Shown here: positions 37,364-46,176 of the stretch, piece after piece
How positions within the stretch are numbered: the first letter of the stretch is position 1
How the letters are laid out: the number at the start of each line of letters is the position of its first letter
Assembly (NCBI RefSeq): GCF_001653335.1
Contig: NZ_CP015079.1
Coordinates: forward strand, 3,658,001-3,722,000
Reading direction: 5' to 3'
DNA length: 64,000 bases
From: Nocardioides dokdonensis FR1436
Lineage (GTDB): Bacteria > Actinomycetota > Actinomycetes > Propionibacteriales > Nocardioidaceae
Translations under genes and position numbers: made by a program
The notes under the pieces: generated by a model
What the model saw: only the letters and a program-made list of their open reading frames with translations
Told to the model about the DNA's origin: nothing
The model's database searches: none

Positions 37364-38059
37364 TCAGCGCCCGGACCCATCGAGGGTGGCGACGCTGCGG
37401 GAGCGGGAGCGGGAGCGGGAGCGGGGGCAGGTTGGCAGTAGGGCCAGCGCACCTACTTCGACTCCGAGTCCGATGAGGGTGCCGTGCGGGAAGTACCCGA
37501 ACGCGGCTGTGGACGCGACGGTGACCAGGAGCGTGCTGGCCATCAGCGCCCACCACCAGGTCGGGAAGTGCCTGGATCTGGCGGAGATCGCCGCTGCGAT
37601 GGCGGCGAACGGGATCGCGAGCAGCACGAAGATCTCAGCGCCCCACAGGCTGCCCCACGGAGCTGGGGCGCTCTCTGCCAGGTAGCTGGCGACAGACACC
37701 GGAGCGCCCAGGAGGAACAAGACACCCACCACGCCGGGCAGCTTGCCGTAGGCGAACAGCGGCCAACCGATCAGGAGCCATGCAGGAACCAGCAGCACTC
37801 CTCCCCAGGCGTACAGCTCGAGGCCGCCGGCGCCGTTGAGGTCCCGGACCAGCACGTAGACGGGCAGGCTGTCGGCCGAACGTGCCCACGACGGTGCTTC
37901 CTGTCCGTCCCAGGCGACCAGCTGCTGGGGAAGCAGGAACAGCGCCCAGGCTGCTCCGGTCACCGCCGAGATCGTCGCCCAGGGGCGGCGTCGTCCCGCT
38001 GGCAGGGACTGTCCCTGCCAGCGCTTCGAGGCCGAGCGTCCCTCAGCTGAGGTCGACAA
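37364..38059 (-). CDS. multi-pass membrane protein of unknown function, Arg-Ser tail
   Basis: A protein of about 231 residues, four to six membrane helices (AAWALFLLPQQLVAWDG, VLLVPAWLLIGWPLFAYG, VVGVLFLLGAPVSVASYL, LMASTLLVTVASTAAFGYF). The C-terminus is a run of Arg-Ser dipeptides encoded by a GCGGGA repeat. The start is unclear: TTG at 38059 keeps basic residues before the first helix and overlaps the upstream gene by 17 bases; GTG at 37963 would remove them. No family is recognised. Base composition is lower in GC than the surrounding chromosome. Confidence 0.5.
   Translation of the reverse strand: MSTSAEGRSASKRWQGQSLPAGRRRPWATISAVTGAAWALFLLPQQLVAWDGQEAPSWARSADSLPVYVLVRDLNGAGGLELYAWGGVLLVPAWLLIGWPLFAYGKLPGVVGVLFLLGAPVSVASYLAESAPAPWGSLWGAEIFVLLAIPFAAIAAAISARSRHFPTWWWALMASTLLVTVASTAAFGYFPHGTLIGLGVEVGALALLPTCPRSRSRSRSRSVATLDGSGR
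37397..37426. repeat. GCGGGA hexanucleotide tandem repeat (about 5 copies)
   Basis: About five head-to-tail copies of GCGGGA, each in frame as Ser-Arg on the minus strand. It forms the RS-rich tail of the membrane protein encoded there. Copy-number change by slippage would lengthen or shorten the tail without a frameshift. Confidence 0.8.
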
Positions 38060-38777
38060 GATCGTTGCGCAGGTCGATGAGAGCTGCCACGAACAGGACC
38101 GCCAGGCCGGCCCGCAGCATCCAGGCGGGCCAGGGGCTGACGAGCAGCGCGCGACCGGTGTTGGAGCGGCGCAGCGAGCGGAACGCTGTGAAACCTGCCG
38201 CCAGCGCAAGGGTCACCGGGAACAGGAGGACCCACGGGGCGAGCCCGATCACTACGAGCGCGTTGGGTGGGCGCCAGTGTTCGAGGGCGCGTTCTCCGAG
38301 GACGTGCAGCAGTGCGACGTAAGCGGCTGGGAGAGCGATGAAGAGACCCGCTGCGAGCCACGACGGTTTCAGGAGTTGGAAGTCCACTCCGTCCGTGTGG
38401 ACCACGATGGCCCCGATCACGACGGCGGGACCGAGCGAGATCGATAGGAGACGGAACCAGGTGGGACCGATGATCAGGCCGCGAACGATGACGTAGAACC
38501 CGGCACCGATCACCCCGAACTGCAACCCGGCCAGCGCCAGTTGGACGGAGCCTGACGGGGTCACCTGGCCCATCACGAAACCGTCGTCGCTGGTCACCCC
38601 GGTGGCGTCTGGGTTGAGGGCGGCGAGCAGGCGCATCGCGAGCCGTCCCAAGACCCCGACGACGAACGCACCGCAGGCTCCACCCACCAACGTGAGTACA
38701 GACAGGGTTTTGGCGGTGCCAACCATGTCGTCCCGCCAAGACGCTTGTGGTTTCGCGGGTAGCACTGCACTCGTCAT
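38043..38777 (-). CDS. multi-pass membrane protein of unknown function
   Basis: A 244-residue protein starting MTSAVLPAKPQASWRDDMVG at the ATG at 38777 with GGAGGG in front; a longer upstream start lacks this site. Six or so membrane helices, including LTLVGGACGAFVVGVLGRLAMRLL and WLAAGLFIALPAAYVALLHVLG. It lies just before the other membrane gene and shares 17 bases with it if the TTG start there is right. No family is recognised. Confidence 0.6.
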   Translation of the reverse strand: MTSAVLPAKPQASWRDDMVGTAKTLSVLTLVGGACGAFVVGVLGRLAMRLLAALNPDATGVTSDDGFVMGQVTPSGSVQLALAGLQFGVIGAGFYVIVRGLIIGPTWFRLLSISLGPAVVIGAIVVHTDGVDFQLLKPSWLAAGLFIALPAAYVALLHVLGERALEHWRPPNALVVIGLAPWVLLFPVTLALAAGFTAFRSLRRSNTGRALLVSPWPAWMLRAGLAVLFVAALIDLRNDLVDLS

Positions 38778-38891
38778 TCGGGCCCTCCTGCGTCGCAATG
38801 GTGGAGGACGATCACCTGTACAGCCATGCCCTAAACGGGTCATTGCACCCCCGCCCGCCGCCGTGGTCTCAGGCACCCTCACAGCTGCAGC

Positions 38892-39536
38892 TCACCCTCC
38901 TGAACGACCATCGACATGGAGTCGCGTCCACGCGAACCCGGACAGCCCGACCAGCACCGGCCACAGGGCCAGGCGCTCGAGGGCACCCGATGCGAGCCCG
39001 TCGCTGGAGAGCACGAACAACACCGCTGCCGTGCCGGTCACGACTCCCGCGGCCAAGAGCGTCCTGGCCAGACGCGGCCAGTCACTCCGCAACCGCGCGC
39101 CGAGCACGATCAGGGCGACCGGTTGCGCCACGAACAAGGGTGTCGCGGCGATCGCATGCAGGCTGGCGCCCTGGTCCAGAGGTGTCATGCCCGTGGCGAC
39201 GGAGCTCAGCCCCGAGATCACGAGCAACCCCGTGACCCATGGACCCAGCGACCGCGAGAGCAGCAACGCACCGCCGACCAGCAACGCACCGAAGCCGATG
39301 AACGAGCCGTTCAAGATCTCGTGACGCGGCGAGCAGTACGCCGCCGAGCAACCGATCTCTCCGAGGCGGCTGACCGAGTCGGAGAGGAAGCTGTAACCGC
39401 CCGTCGTGGCCGCCGCAACGACGAACTCGGTCGCGATGTAGACCGGTCGCACGAGCAGTGCCAGCGCTCCCCAGCGCGCAGCCCGGCTCCCAGAGCCTGG
39501 AAGCCCTCCGAGTCGTCGTCTTCGGGCTATAGGCAT
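38892..39536 (-). CDS. DUF998-like membrane protein
   Basis: A 214-residue protein with five to six membrane helices. The conserved pattern TGGYSFLSDSVSRLGEIGCSA and NGSFIGFGALLVGGALLLSR is that of the DUF998 family, which has no proven function. It is followed, on the same strand, by two other unknown membrane proteins, so they may be a small envelope cluster. Confidence 0.68.
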   Translation of the reverse strand: MPIARRRRLGGLPGSGSRAARWGALALLVRPVYIATEFVVAAATTGGYSFLSDSVSRLGEIGCSAAYCSPRHEILNGSFIGFGALLVGGALLLSRSLGPWVTGLLVISGLSSVATGMTPLDQGASLHAIAATPLFVAQPVALIVLGARLRSDWPRLARTLLAAGVVTGTAAVLFVLSSDGLASGALERLALWPVLVGLSGFAWTRLHVDGRSGG

Positions 39537-39712
39537 CTCGGCACCGTAGACCGTGCTGGAGACACCTCACGGTTGCATCGGTCGAGTTGCCACGTCACCC
39601 CCGGACATAGGCGGCGGTACGACCGTGACAACGGCGTCCACCCATCGCGCCGTGTCTCTGCAGGTCAGCGGCTCGTGGGCCCACACCAAGGCTGAATGTC
39701 GGTGGTCAGTGC

Positions 39713-41044
39713 TTGAGTAAGTCCATGACGCTGATCGAGACGGACGCACACGGCGGGCCGGTGTGGGGCGAGGACCTGGACCGCGACGCCGTGTTGAGGT
39801 TCGCCGAGGAGGCGAAGGCCCTGGAACGGGCCGCGGCGCGGCGGGTGCTGCGGGTGGCGGTGCGGTGGTGCGAGACCAACGCGGTCGACGACGCCCGGGA
39901 CGCGGCCGGGTACGGCGAGGTCGGTGGCGACCTGGACGCGCCGGAGCGGATCGGTGGGGACGGGCGGCCGATGGTGGCGGCGTTCTCGGCCGAGCCGCTC
40001 GCGGGCGCGCTGGGGATCAGCACCACCGCGGCATTGACGCTGATGGCCGATGCACTTGAGCTGGAGCACCGCCTGCCCCGGGTCCGGGCCCGGGTGGAGT
40101 CTCTCGAGGTGCCGGTGTGGCGGGCCCGCAAGATCGCCGCCGCCACCTCCGCACTCAGCCCCGAGGCCGCCGCCTACGTCGACGCCCAGGTCGCGCCGCG
40201 GGCCCACGTGGTCGGCGCGGTCGCGCTTGAACGGATGGTCGAGACCGCCCGGGCCCGCTTCGACGTCGAGGCCCACGAAGTAGCCGAGGAGACCGCCCAG
40301 GACACCTGGGACGTCACCCTCAGCCACGGTGGCGGACTCGACGACCGCTGGCTGGGCACCTCGTGGATGAGCATCGCCGGCGACACCGCCACCCTCAAGG
40401 ACCTCGAGTCCCTGGTCGCCAAGATCGCCTACGACCTGCTCGCCGAGCACCCCGACCTGTCCCTGGCCCGGCGTCGCATCCTGGCCCTGCAGGTCATCGT
40501 CGACCGCGCCCGCGCCCACGGCGACACCCCGGCCGCCAGCAGCGCCTACAAGCTCTACCTCCACCTCACCGCCACCACCGGCAGCGACGGCACCCTCGAG
40601 GTCGCCGACCTGGGCCGTGCCGAGGGCCTGGGCCCGGTCACGACCGCCCGGATCCGCGAGTGGCTGGCCGGCGCCAAGGTCAGCGTCACCCCGGTCCTCG
40701 ACCCCGACCGCGGCGACCCCGTCGACGCCCACGACCCGCCGGCCTGGATGCGCGAACAGGTCATCCTGCGCGACCAGCACTGCGTCTTCCCCGACTGCCA
40801 ACGCCCCGCCAGAGCCTGCGACCTCGACCACATCGACCCTTACGACACTCACGGCCCACCCGGGCAGACACATCCGGGCAACCTCGCCTGCCTCTGCAGA
40901 CGACATCACCGGGCCAAGACCACCACCGACCCCACCCGGCAATGGACCTACCGCCGACAACCCGACGGCAGCTACGCCTGGACCGGACCCCAAGGCCAAC
41001 GACTCATCGTCGTCCCCGGCCACGGCACCTACACGCCCTCCTGA
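39713..41044 (+). CDS. DUF222 / HNH endonuclease-fold protein (13E12-repeat type)
   Basis: A 443-residue protein. The N-terminal 260 residues form the DUF222 helical domain (ALERAAARRVLRVAVRWCE, ALGISTTAALTLMADALELE). The C-terminal HNH zinc-binding site runs CVFPDCQRP, CDLDHIDPYDTHG, then GNLACLCRRHHRAKTT, with Cys, His and Asn in the HNH order. Such proteins are numerous in actinobacteria and related to the mycobacterial REP13E12 family. Their nuclease activity is mostly unproven. The start is either TTG at 39713 or ATG at 39725. Confidence 0.82.
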   Translation: MSKSMTLIETDAHGGPVWGEDLDRDAVLRFAEEAKALERAAARRVLRVAVRWCETNAVDDARDAAGYGEVGGDLDAPERIGGDGRPMVAAFSAEPLAGALGISTTAALTLMADALELEHRLPRVRARVESLEVPVWRARKIAAATSALSPEAAAYVDAQVAPRAHVVGAVALERMVETARARFDVEAHEVAEETAQDTWDVTLSHGGGLDDRWLGTSWMSIAGDTATLKDLESLVAKIAYDLLAEHPDLSLARRRILALQVIVDRARAHGDTPAASSAYKLYLHLTATTGSDGTLEVADLGRAEGLGPVTTARIREWLAGAKVSVTPVLDPDRGDPVDAHDPPAWMREQVILRDQHCVFPDCQRPARACDLDHIDPYDTHGPPGQTHPGNLACLCRRHHRAKTTTDPTRQWTYRRQPDGSYAWTGPQGQRLIVVPGHGTYTPS

Positions 41045-41064
41045 CGTCCACTCGCGTCACACCT

Positions 41065-41083
41065 GTGCAACTCCGAGTTGCAC
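41065..41083. promoter_or_regulatory. palindromic operator of the downstream TetR regulator
   Basis: GTGCAACTCCGAGTTGCAC is an inverted repeat with 8-base arms (GTGCAACT and AGTTGCAC) around CCG. It lies 20 bases before the TetR gene, the typical place for autoregulation. A close relative of it (43145-43162) is in the fadA2/fabG4 promoter region. Confidence 0.8.
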
Positions 41084-41102
41084 GAGTCGTACGATGCTGA
41101 CC

Positions 41103-41795
41103 ATGGCCACCCGTGCACCCCAGACCGACGGCCGGAGATCGGCTGCCGCCGCGCGGCGTCGCGCCCGTGAGGCCGAGATCCTCGCCGCCACCCGTGCGCT
41201 CTTCGACGAGCGTGGTTTGCGCGACGCGCAGATCGAGGACATCGCCCGGGCGGTCGGCATCAACCGGGCGATCGTCTACCGGCACTTCACCGGCAAGGAG
41301 GAGCTCTTCGCGCTCACCCTCGTCGGTTACCTCGACGAGATGCGCCTCGATCTGGAGGCGGCCGCGGCGGCGAGCACCGAGCCGAAGGAGCGTCTGGCAG
41401 CCGTCGTCGGCGCGTTCGTCGACTACTCGCTGGAGCACCCGGCGTTCGTCGACTGTGCCCAGGCGCTGATGCGTCGCTCGGGGCCCGAGCTGCTCGACGA
41501 GATCTCCGAGAGCGCGCTCTACCGCCTGGGGCGGGCGATCTCCACCGCGCTCGCCACCCTGTCCGGGGCGCTCGAGGACGGGGTCGCGTCGGGAGACTTC
41601 ACGGTCACCGACCCGACCCTGCTGGCCAACACGCTCTACGCCAGCGGCCTGGGCGCACTGCAGCTCGCCCGGGTCGGCATCTTGGTCAAGGAGGCCGCCC
41701 CGGGCGTGCCCACGGTCGGTGAGATCTCGCCGCAGCAGGTGCGCGAGTACCTCGTCGCCTCAGCTCTCGCCCTGGCGACGCTCGAGATCAGCTGA
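41103..41795 (+). CDS. TetR-family regulator (Rv0238-like position)
   Basis: A 230-residue TetR protein; ATG at 41103 or at 41094. The DNA-binding domain is EAEILAATRALFDERGLRDA and IEDIARAVGINRAIVYRHFTGKEELF. The rest is a helical ligand domain. In mycobacteria a TetR gene (Rv0238) lies beside the fabG4/fadA2/htdX homologs Rv0241c-Rv0243, the same neighbours as here. The operator in front of this gene recurs before fadA2/fabG4, so this protein is the likely repressor of that fatty-acid unit, released by an acyl-CoA. Confidence 0.8.
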   Translation: MATRAPQTDGRRSAAAARRRAREAEILAATRALFDERGLRDAQIEDIARAVGINRAIVYRHFTGKEELFALTLVGYLDEMRLDLEAAAAASTEPKERLAAVVGAFVDYSLEHPAFVDCAQALMRRSGPELLDEISESALYRLGRAISTALATLSGALEDGVASGDFTVTDPTLLANTLYASGLGALQLARVGILVKEAAPGVPTVGEISPQQVREYLVASALALATLEIS

Positions 41796-41799
41796 AGGC

Positions 41800-43083
41800 T
41801 CAGGGAGCCTCGAGGATCGCGGTGACGCCCTGGCCGCCGGCGGCGCAGATGCTGATCAGGCCGCGACCCGAGCCCTTCTCCGAGAGCAGCTTGGCCAGGT
41901 TGGCGACGATCCGCCCACCCGTCGCCGCGAACGGGTGACCAGCGGCCAGCGACGAGCCGTTGACGTTGAGCTTGTCGCGGTCGATCGAGCCCAGCGGGGC
42001 GTCCAGGCCCAGGCGCTCCTTGCAGAACACCGGGTCCTCCCACGCCTTGAGGGTCGAGAGCACCTGCGAGGCGAAGGCCTCGTGGATCTCGTAGAAGTCG
42101 AAGTCCTGCAGGCTCAGGTCGTTGCGCTCGAGCATCCGCGGCACGGCGTACGCCGGCGCCATCAGCAGCCCCTCGCCACCGTGCACGTAGTCGACCGCAG
42201 CCGTCTCGGAGTCGACGAAGAAGGCACGCACCGTCAGCCCGTGTGCCTTCGCCCACTCCTCCGTCGCGAGCAGCACCACCGAGGCGCCGTCGGTCAGCGG
42301 CGTGGAGTTGCCGGCGGTCATCGTGGCCGCCTCGCCCTTGCCGAAGACCGGCTTGAGCTTGGCGAGCTTCTCGGCCGAGGAGTCGGCGCGCAGGTTGTTG
42401 TCGCGCTCCAGCCCGCGGAACGGCGTCACCAGGTCGTCCTGGAAACCGCTGTCGTACGACGCCGCCAGGTGCTGGTGCGACGCGGCCGCGAGCTCGTCCT
42501 GCGCCTCGCGGGTGATCTGCCACTCCAGCGCGGTCAGCGCGGCGTGGTCGCCCATCGACAGGCCGGTGCGGGGCTCGCCGTTCTTCGGCAGGTCCAGGCC
42601 GATGTCACCGGGACGGATCGCGCCCAGCGCGGTGATGCGGGACTTGGTGTCGCGCGCGGCGTTGACCTTCATCAGCTTCTTGCGCAGCTTGTCGCTGATC
42701 GCGACCGGAGCATCCGAGGTGGTGTCGGTGCCGCCGGCGATGCCGACCTCGATCTGGCCGAGCGCGATCTTGTTCGCGACCTGGATCGCCGCCTGCAGCC
42801 CGGTGCCGCAGGCCTCCTGGATGTCGGTGGCCGGGGTCTCGGGCGCCAGCGTCGAGCCCAGCACCGCCTCGCGGGCGAGGTTGAAGTCGCGCGAGTGCTT
42901 CAGCACGGCTCCGGCGACGACCTCACCGAGGCGCTCGCCCTGGAGCCCGTAGCGAGCGACGAGGCCGTCGATCGCTGCGGTCAGGAGGTCCTGGTTGGAC
43001 GCGTCCGTGTAGGCGGAGTTGGACCGGGCGAAGGGGGTGCGGTTGCCGCCGATGACGGCGACCCGACGAGGTGAGGTCTGCAT
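41800..43083 (-). CDS. acetyl-CoA acyltransferase (thiolase), FadA2-like
   Basis: A 427-residue thiolase; the start ATG at 43083 (MQTSPRRVAVIGGNRTPFAR) follows AAGGA at normal spacing. Catalytic Cys92 lies in QEACGTGLQAA, the His in YEIHEAFA, and the last active-site block is SICAAGGQGV. From memory it resembles mycobacterial FadA2 (Rv0243) in length and neighbours. Thiolases of this group cleave 3-oxoacyl-CoA or work in reverse. The divergent FabG4-like reductase and HtdX-like dehydratase suggest a shared acyl-chain cycle. It is convergent with the TetR gene, 4 bases from its end. Confidence 0.88.
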   Translation of the reverse strand: MQTSPRRVAVIGGNRTPFARSNSAYTDASNQDLLTAAIDGLVARYGLQGERLGEVVAGAVLKHSRDFNLAREAVLGSTLAPETPATDIQEACGTGLQAAIQVANKIALGQIEVGIAGGTDTTSDAPVAISDKLRKKLMKVNAARDTKSRITALGAIRPGDIGLDLPKNGEPRTGLSMGDHAALTALEWQITREAQDELAAASHQHLAASYDSGFQDDLVTPFRGLERDNNLRADSSAEKLAKLKPVFGKGEAATMTAGNSTPLTDGASVVLLATEEWAKAHGLTVRAFFVDSETAAVDYVHGGEGLLMAPAYAVPRMLERNDLSLQDFDFYEIHEAFASQVLSTLKAWEDPVFCKERLGLDAPLGSIDRDKLNVNGSSLAAGHPFAATGGRIVANLAKLLSEKGSGRGLISICAAGGQGVTAILEAP

Positions 43084-43144
43084 GGGTCCCATCCTTGCGC
43101 GCGGCAGCGGCGCAGTGAAGGCTGTGAGGGGCATGTCACGAAAA

Positions 43145-43162
43145 GTGGACTCCGAGTTACAC
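43145..43162. promoter_or_regulatory. second copy of the TetR-type operator (fadA2 / fabG4 divergon)
   Basis: GTGGACTCCGAGTTACAC is a one-gap relative of the operator at 41065-41083; the central ACTCCGAGTT and the flanking GTG and CAC are shared. It lies in the divergent promoter region, 62 bases from the fadA2-like start and 55 from fabG4. One regulator could thus coordinate all three genes. Confidence 0.75.
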
Positions 43163-43216
43163 ATCTAGTTACATGGTAATCGGCCGCACCCGGACTCACT
43201 GGAGGAACAGACCCGC

Positions 43217-44551
43217 ATGAGCGACATGTACCAGAGCTTCAGCCAGTCCCCGATCGGCAAGCTGCTGGTCAAGAACCTCGGCCTGCCCGCCCCGATGCCG
43301 CTGGAGCGCTACGAGGCCGGCAGCCCGCTCGTCGACGGCACCGTCGTGACCGGCGGCACCGGCCGCCTGGCCGAGTCGCTGCCGGGCCTGCTCGACACGC
43401 TCGGCATCGACAGCACCGTCGCACCCGAGGACGGCGCCCGCTACAAGGGCCTGGTCTTCGACGCCACCGGCCTCACCTCCGCCGACCAGCTCGTCGCCCT
43501 GCGCGACTTCTTCACCCCGCTGATGCGCAGCCTGACCACCTGCCCGCGCGTGGTCGTCCTGGGCACCCCGCCGGAGCAGGTCTCCGGCTCCGAGCGCGTC
43601 GCCCAGCGCGCGCTCGAGGGCTTCACCCGCAGCCTCGGCAAGGAGATCGGCAAGGGCGGCACCGTCCAGCTCGCCTACGTCGCCGAGGGCGCCGAGGCGG
43701 CCACCACCAGCACGCTCGGCTTCCTGCTCTCCCCCAAGTCCGCCTACGTCTCCGGCCAGGTCGTGCGCATCGGCGCCACCGGCACCACGGAGGCCGGCAC
43801 GGTCACCGACCAGCTGCGCCCGCTCGAGGGAAAGATCGCCCTCGTCACCGGCGCCAGCCGCGGCATCGGCGAGCAGATCGCCCGCGTCCTGCACCGCGAC
43901 GGCGCGACCGTCGTCGGTGTCGACGTCCCCCAGGCCGCCAGCGAGCTGCAGAGCCTGATGAAGGAGCTCGACGGTGACTGGCTGACCCTCGACATCACCG
44001 GCAAGGACGCCCCGCAGCGCATCGCCCACCACCTCAGCGAGAAGCACGGCGGCGTCGACGTCGTCGTGCACAACGCCGGCATCACCCGCGACAAGAAGCT
44101 CGCCAACATGGGCGAGGACCGCTGGGACTCCGTGATCGCGGTCAACCTCACCGCTCCCGAGCGGATCAGTCGCGAGCTGCTCGACCAGGGCGTCATCAAC
44201 GCCGGCGGCTCGATCGTCGGGGTGGCCAGCATCGCCGGCATCGCCGGCAACGTCGGCCAGACCAACTACGCCGCCTCCAAGGCCGGCGTCATCGGCCTGG
44301 TCGACTCGCTCAAGGACGAGCTGGAGGACGGCATCACCATCAACGCCGTCGCGCCCGGTTTCATCATCACGCAGATGACCGCGGCCGTCCCGTTCGCCAC
44401 CCGCGAGGTCGGCCAGCGGCTCAACGCGATGTCGCAGGGCGGCCTGCCCGTCGACGTCGCCGAGGCCATCGCCTGGTACGCCTCCCCCGGCTCGACCGCC
44501 GTCAACGGCAACGTCGTCCGGGTCTGCGGCCAGATGATGCTGGGGGCCTGA
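43217..44551 (+). CDS. high-molecular-weight 3-oxoacyl reductase, FabG4-like
   Basis: A 444-residue two-domain reductase. Residues 1-200 are a degenerate Rossmann-like domain (TVVTGGTGRLAESLP) and 203-444 a functional SDR with VTGASRGIGEQIA, NAGIT, GVASIAGIAG and NYAASKAGV (Tyr/Lys). Ordinary FabG is about 250 residues, so this is the long type, as in mycobacterial FabG4 (Rv0242c). It reduces 3-oxoacyl thioesters with NAD(P)H. ATG follows GGAGG. The dehydratase gene starts one base after its stop. Confidence 0.9.
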   Translation: MSDMYQSFSQSPIGKLLVKNLGLPAPMPLERYEAGSPLVDGTVVTGGTGRLAESLPGLLDTLGIDSTVAPEDGARYKGLVFDATGLTSADQLVALRDFFTPLMRSLTTCPRVVVLGTPPEQVSGSERVAQRALEGFTRSLGKEIGKGGTVQLAYVAEGAEAATTSTLGFLLSPKSAYVSGQVVRIGATGTTEAGTVTDQLRPLEGKIALVTGASRGIGEQIARVLHRDGATVVGVDVPQAASELQSLMKELDGDWLTLDITGKDAPQRIAHHLSEKHGGVDVVVHNAGITRDKKLANMGEDRWDSVIAVNLTAPERISRELLDQGVINAGGSIVGVASIAGIAGNVGQTNYAASKAGVIGLVDSLKDELEDGITINAVAPGFIITQMTAAVPFATREVGQRLNAMSQGGLPVDVAEAIAWYASPGSTAVNGNVVRVCGQMMLGA

Positions 44552-44552
44552 C

Positions 44553-45449
44553 ATGGGCGCCGACACCACTCCCCGCACGCACGACGGCAGCGCCGGCGTC
44601 GGCATGCTGCTGCGTGCCGCGCTGCCGAGCATCCCGGTCGTCGGCGCCCTGCCCGGGGTGCGCAAGGCGAGCGCCGGCGGGTTCGAGGGCCTGGCCCTGA
44701 CCCGTCCCCCGGTCACCGTGGAGCGCGCGCACGTCGACACCTACGCCGACCTGTGCGGGTTCCCCCGCAAGGACGTCGTGCCGCTCACCTACCCGCACCT
44801 GCTGGCCTTCGGCCTGCACATGGCGATGATGACCGACCCCGCCTTCCCGGCCCCGGCCATCGGGACGGTCCACATCGCGAACTCCGTGACCCGGCACCGC
44901 CACGTGTCCATCGGCGAGGAGGTGCGCGTCGACGCCCGCGTCGGCGCCGCACGCCCGCATGCCAAGGGCACGGTCTTCGACTTCGTCACCGAGGTCCACG
45001 CCGCCGACGGTGCGCTTATCTGGGAGAGCTCCTCGGCCTACCTGCGCCGCGGGCGCGGGGACGACGCCGCCCCCGAGGGGCGCTCGTTCCCCGAGGCGCC
45101 GCCCAGCGGCACGACCTGGTCGCTGCCCGGCGACCTGGGCCGGCGCTACGCCGCCGTCTCGGGCGACCGCAACCCGATCCACCTCTACCCGCTGACCGCC
45201 AAGGCGTTGGGCTTCCCGCGCCAGATCGCGCACGGCATGTGGAGCCTGGCCCGCTGCGTGGGCGCGCTCGAGAGCCGCCTGCCGGAGTCCGTGACCGTGG
45301 AGGTCGCCTTCAAGAAGCCGATCCTCCTGCCCGGTCGCGTGGCGTTCGGATCCCGCCCGGTCGACGACGGCTACGCCTTCTCGCTGAGCGACCCGCGCTC
45401 GGGTGCCCCGCACCTGGCCGGCGTGAGCGGCCCGGCCCGGTCGCTGTAG
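44553..45449 (+). CDS. MaoC-like (R)-3-hydroxyacyl-thioester dehydratase, HtdX-like
   Basis: A 298-residue double-hotdog protein. The hydratase-2 motif is YAAVSGDRNPIHLYPLTAKALGF, giving the Asp and His of the active site. The N-terminal half carries a second, degenerate hotdog. Size and position after FabG4 match mycobacterial HtdX (Rv0241c), which removes water from 3-hydroxyacyl thioesters. Together with FabG4 and FadA2 it covers three of the four steps of acyl-chain elongation or degradation. Confidence 0.85.
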   Translation: MGADTTPRTHDGSAGVGMLLRAALPSIPVVGALPGVRKASAGGFEGLALTRPPVTVERAHVDTYADLCGFPRKDVVPLTYPHLLAFGLHMAMMTDPAFPAPAIGTVHIANSVTRHRHVSIGEEVRVDARVGAARPHAKGTVFDFVTEVHAADGALIWESSSAYLRRGRGDDAAPEGRSFPEAPPSGTTWSLPGDLGRRYAAVSGDRNPIHLYPLTAKALGFPRQIAHGMWSLARCVGALESRLPESVTVEVAFKKPILLPGRVAFGSRPVDDGYAFSLSDPRSGAPHLAGVSGPARSL

Positions 45450-45471
45450 CCCCCTGGGCATACTGGCCGGG

Positions 45472-46170
45472 ATGACCGAGAAGACGCACCGCCTCGAGAT
45501 CGACTGGCTGAAGACGGTCGCGGGCGCCCTCGCGGCGATCTCGTCGGCCGTGCTCCTCTCCACGCTCGGGGCGGCCGGCACGATCGCCGGCGCGGCCATC
45601 GGCAGCGTGGTCCTCTCGACCGGCAGCGCGATCTACAGCCAGGGCCTGGCGCGGAGCCGGGAACGCCTGGCCCGGGCCCAGTCGACCGCGCTGCGTCGGG
45701 TGGGCGTCTCCCGCGCCGACGTGGAGGCGCTCGTCGACGAGCCGGACCGCCTGCCCTGGCGCGAGCGGCTGGCCCGGCTGCCGTGGAAGCGGATCGGGCT
45801 GTACGCCGCCGGGTTCTTCCTCGCCGCCGTGGTCGCCATCTCGGCCTTCGAGGTGATCGCCGGGCGCAGCGTGGCGTCGTACACCGGCGGTGACGACAAC
45901 ACCGGCGACACGACCTTCAGCAAGCTCGTGGGGGGCGGCTCGGACACGCCCGACGACGAGCCCACCGGGCCGGGCGAGCGGCCCGAGGACTCCGATCCCG
46001 ACGCGCCCGCGCCGACCACGCCCCAACCCGACGACACGTCGTCCGGGACCCCCGAGGAGTCCTCCAGCCCGGCCCCGGAGACCTCGACGTCACCCACCCC
46101 CGAACCGGTCGACCCGGTCGTCCCGACCGACCCGGTCCCGTCGGCGCCGACCGTCGCCCCGCAGGAGTGA
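45472..46170 (+). CDS. membrane protein with disordered Pro/Thr-rich tail
   Basis: A 232-residue protein. A hydrophobic Gly/Ala-rich stretch (LKTVAGALAAISSAVLLSTLGAAGTIAGAA) and a second helix (about 107-126, IGLYAAGFFLAAVVAISAFEVI) frame an Arg-rich cytoplasmic segment. The tail from about 138 is Asp/Pro/Thr/Ser rich and likely lies outside the membrane. No enzymatic motif is seen. Function unknown. Confidence 0.7.
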   Translation: MTEKTHRLEIDWLKTVAGALAAISSAVLLSTLGAAGTIAGAAIGSVVLSTGSAIYSQGLARSRERLARAQSTALRRVGVSRADVEALVDEPDRLPWRERLARLPWKRIGLYAAGFFLAAVVAISAFEVIAGRSVASYTGGDDNTGDTTFSKLVGGGSDTPDDEPTGPGERPEDSDPDAPAPTTPQPDDTSSGTPEESSSPAPETSTSPTPEPVDPVVPTDPVPSAPTVAPQE

Positions 46171-46176
46171 GCAGGC

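Noticed and set aside
37397..37426. Short tandem repeat considered as a CRISPR array
   Set aside because: The unit is 6 bases, has no spacers and lies in a coding frame. No CRISPR array is present in the window.
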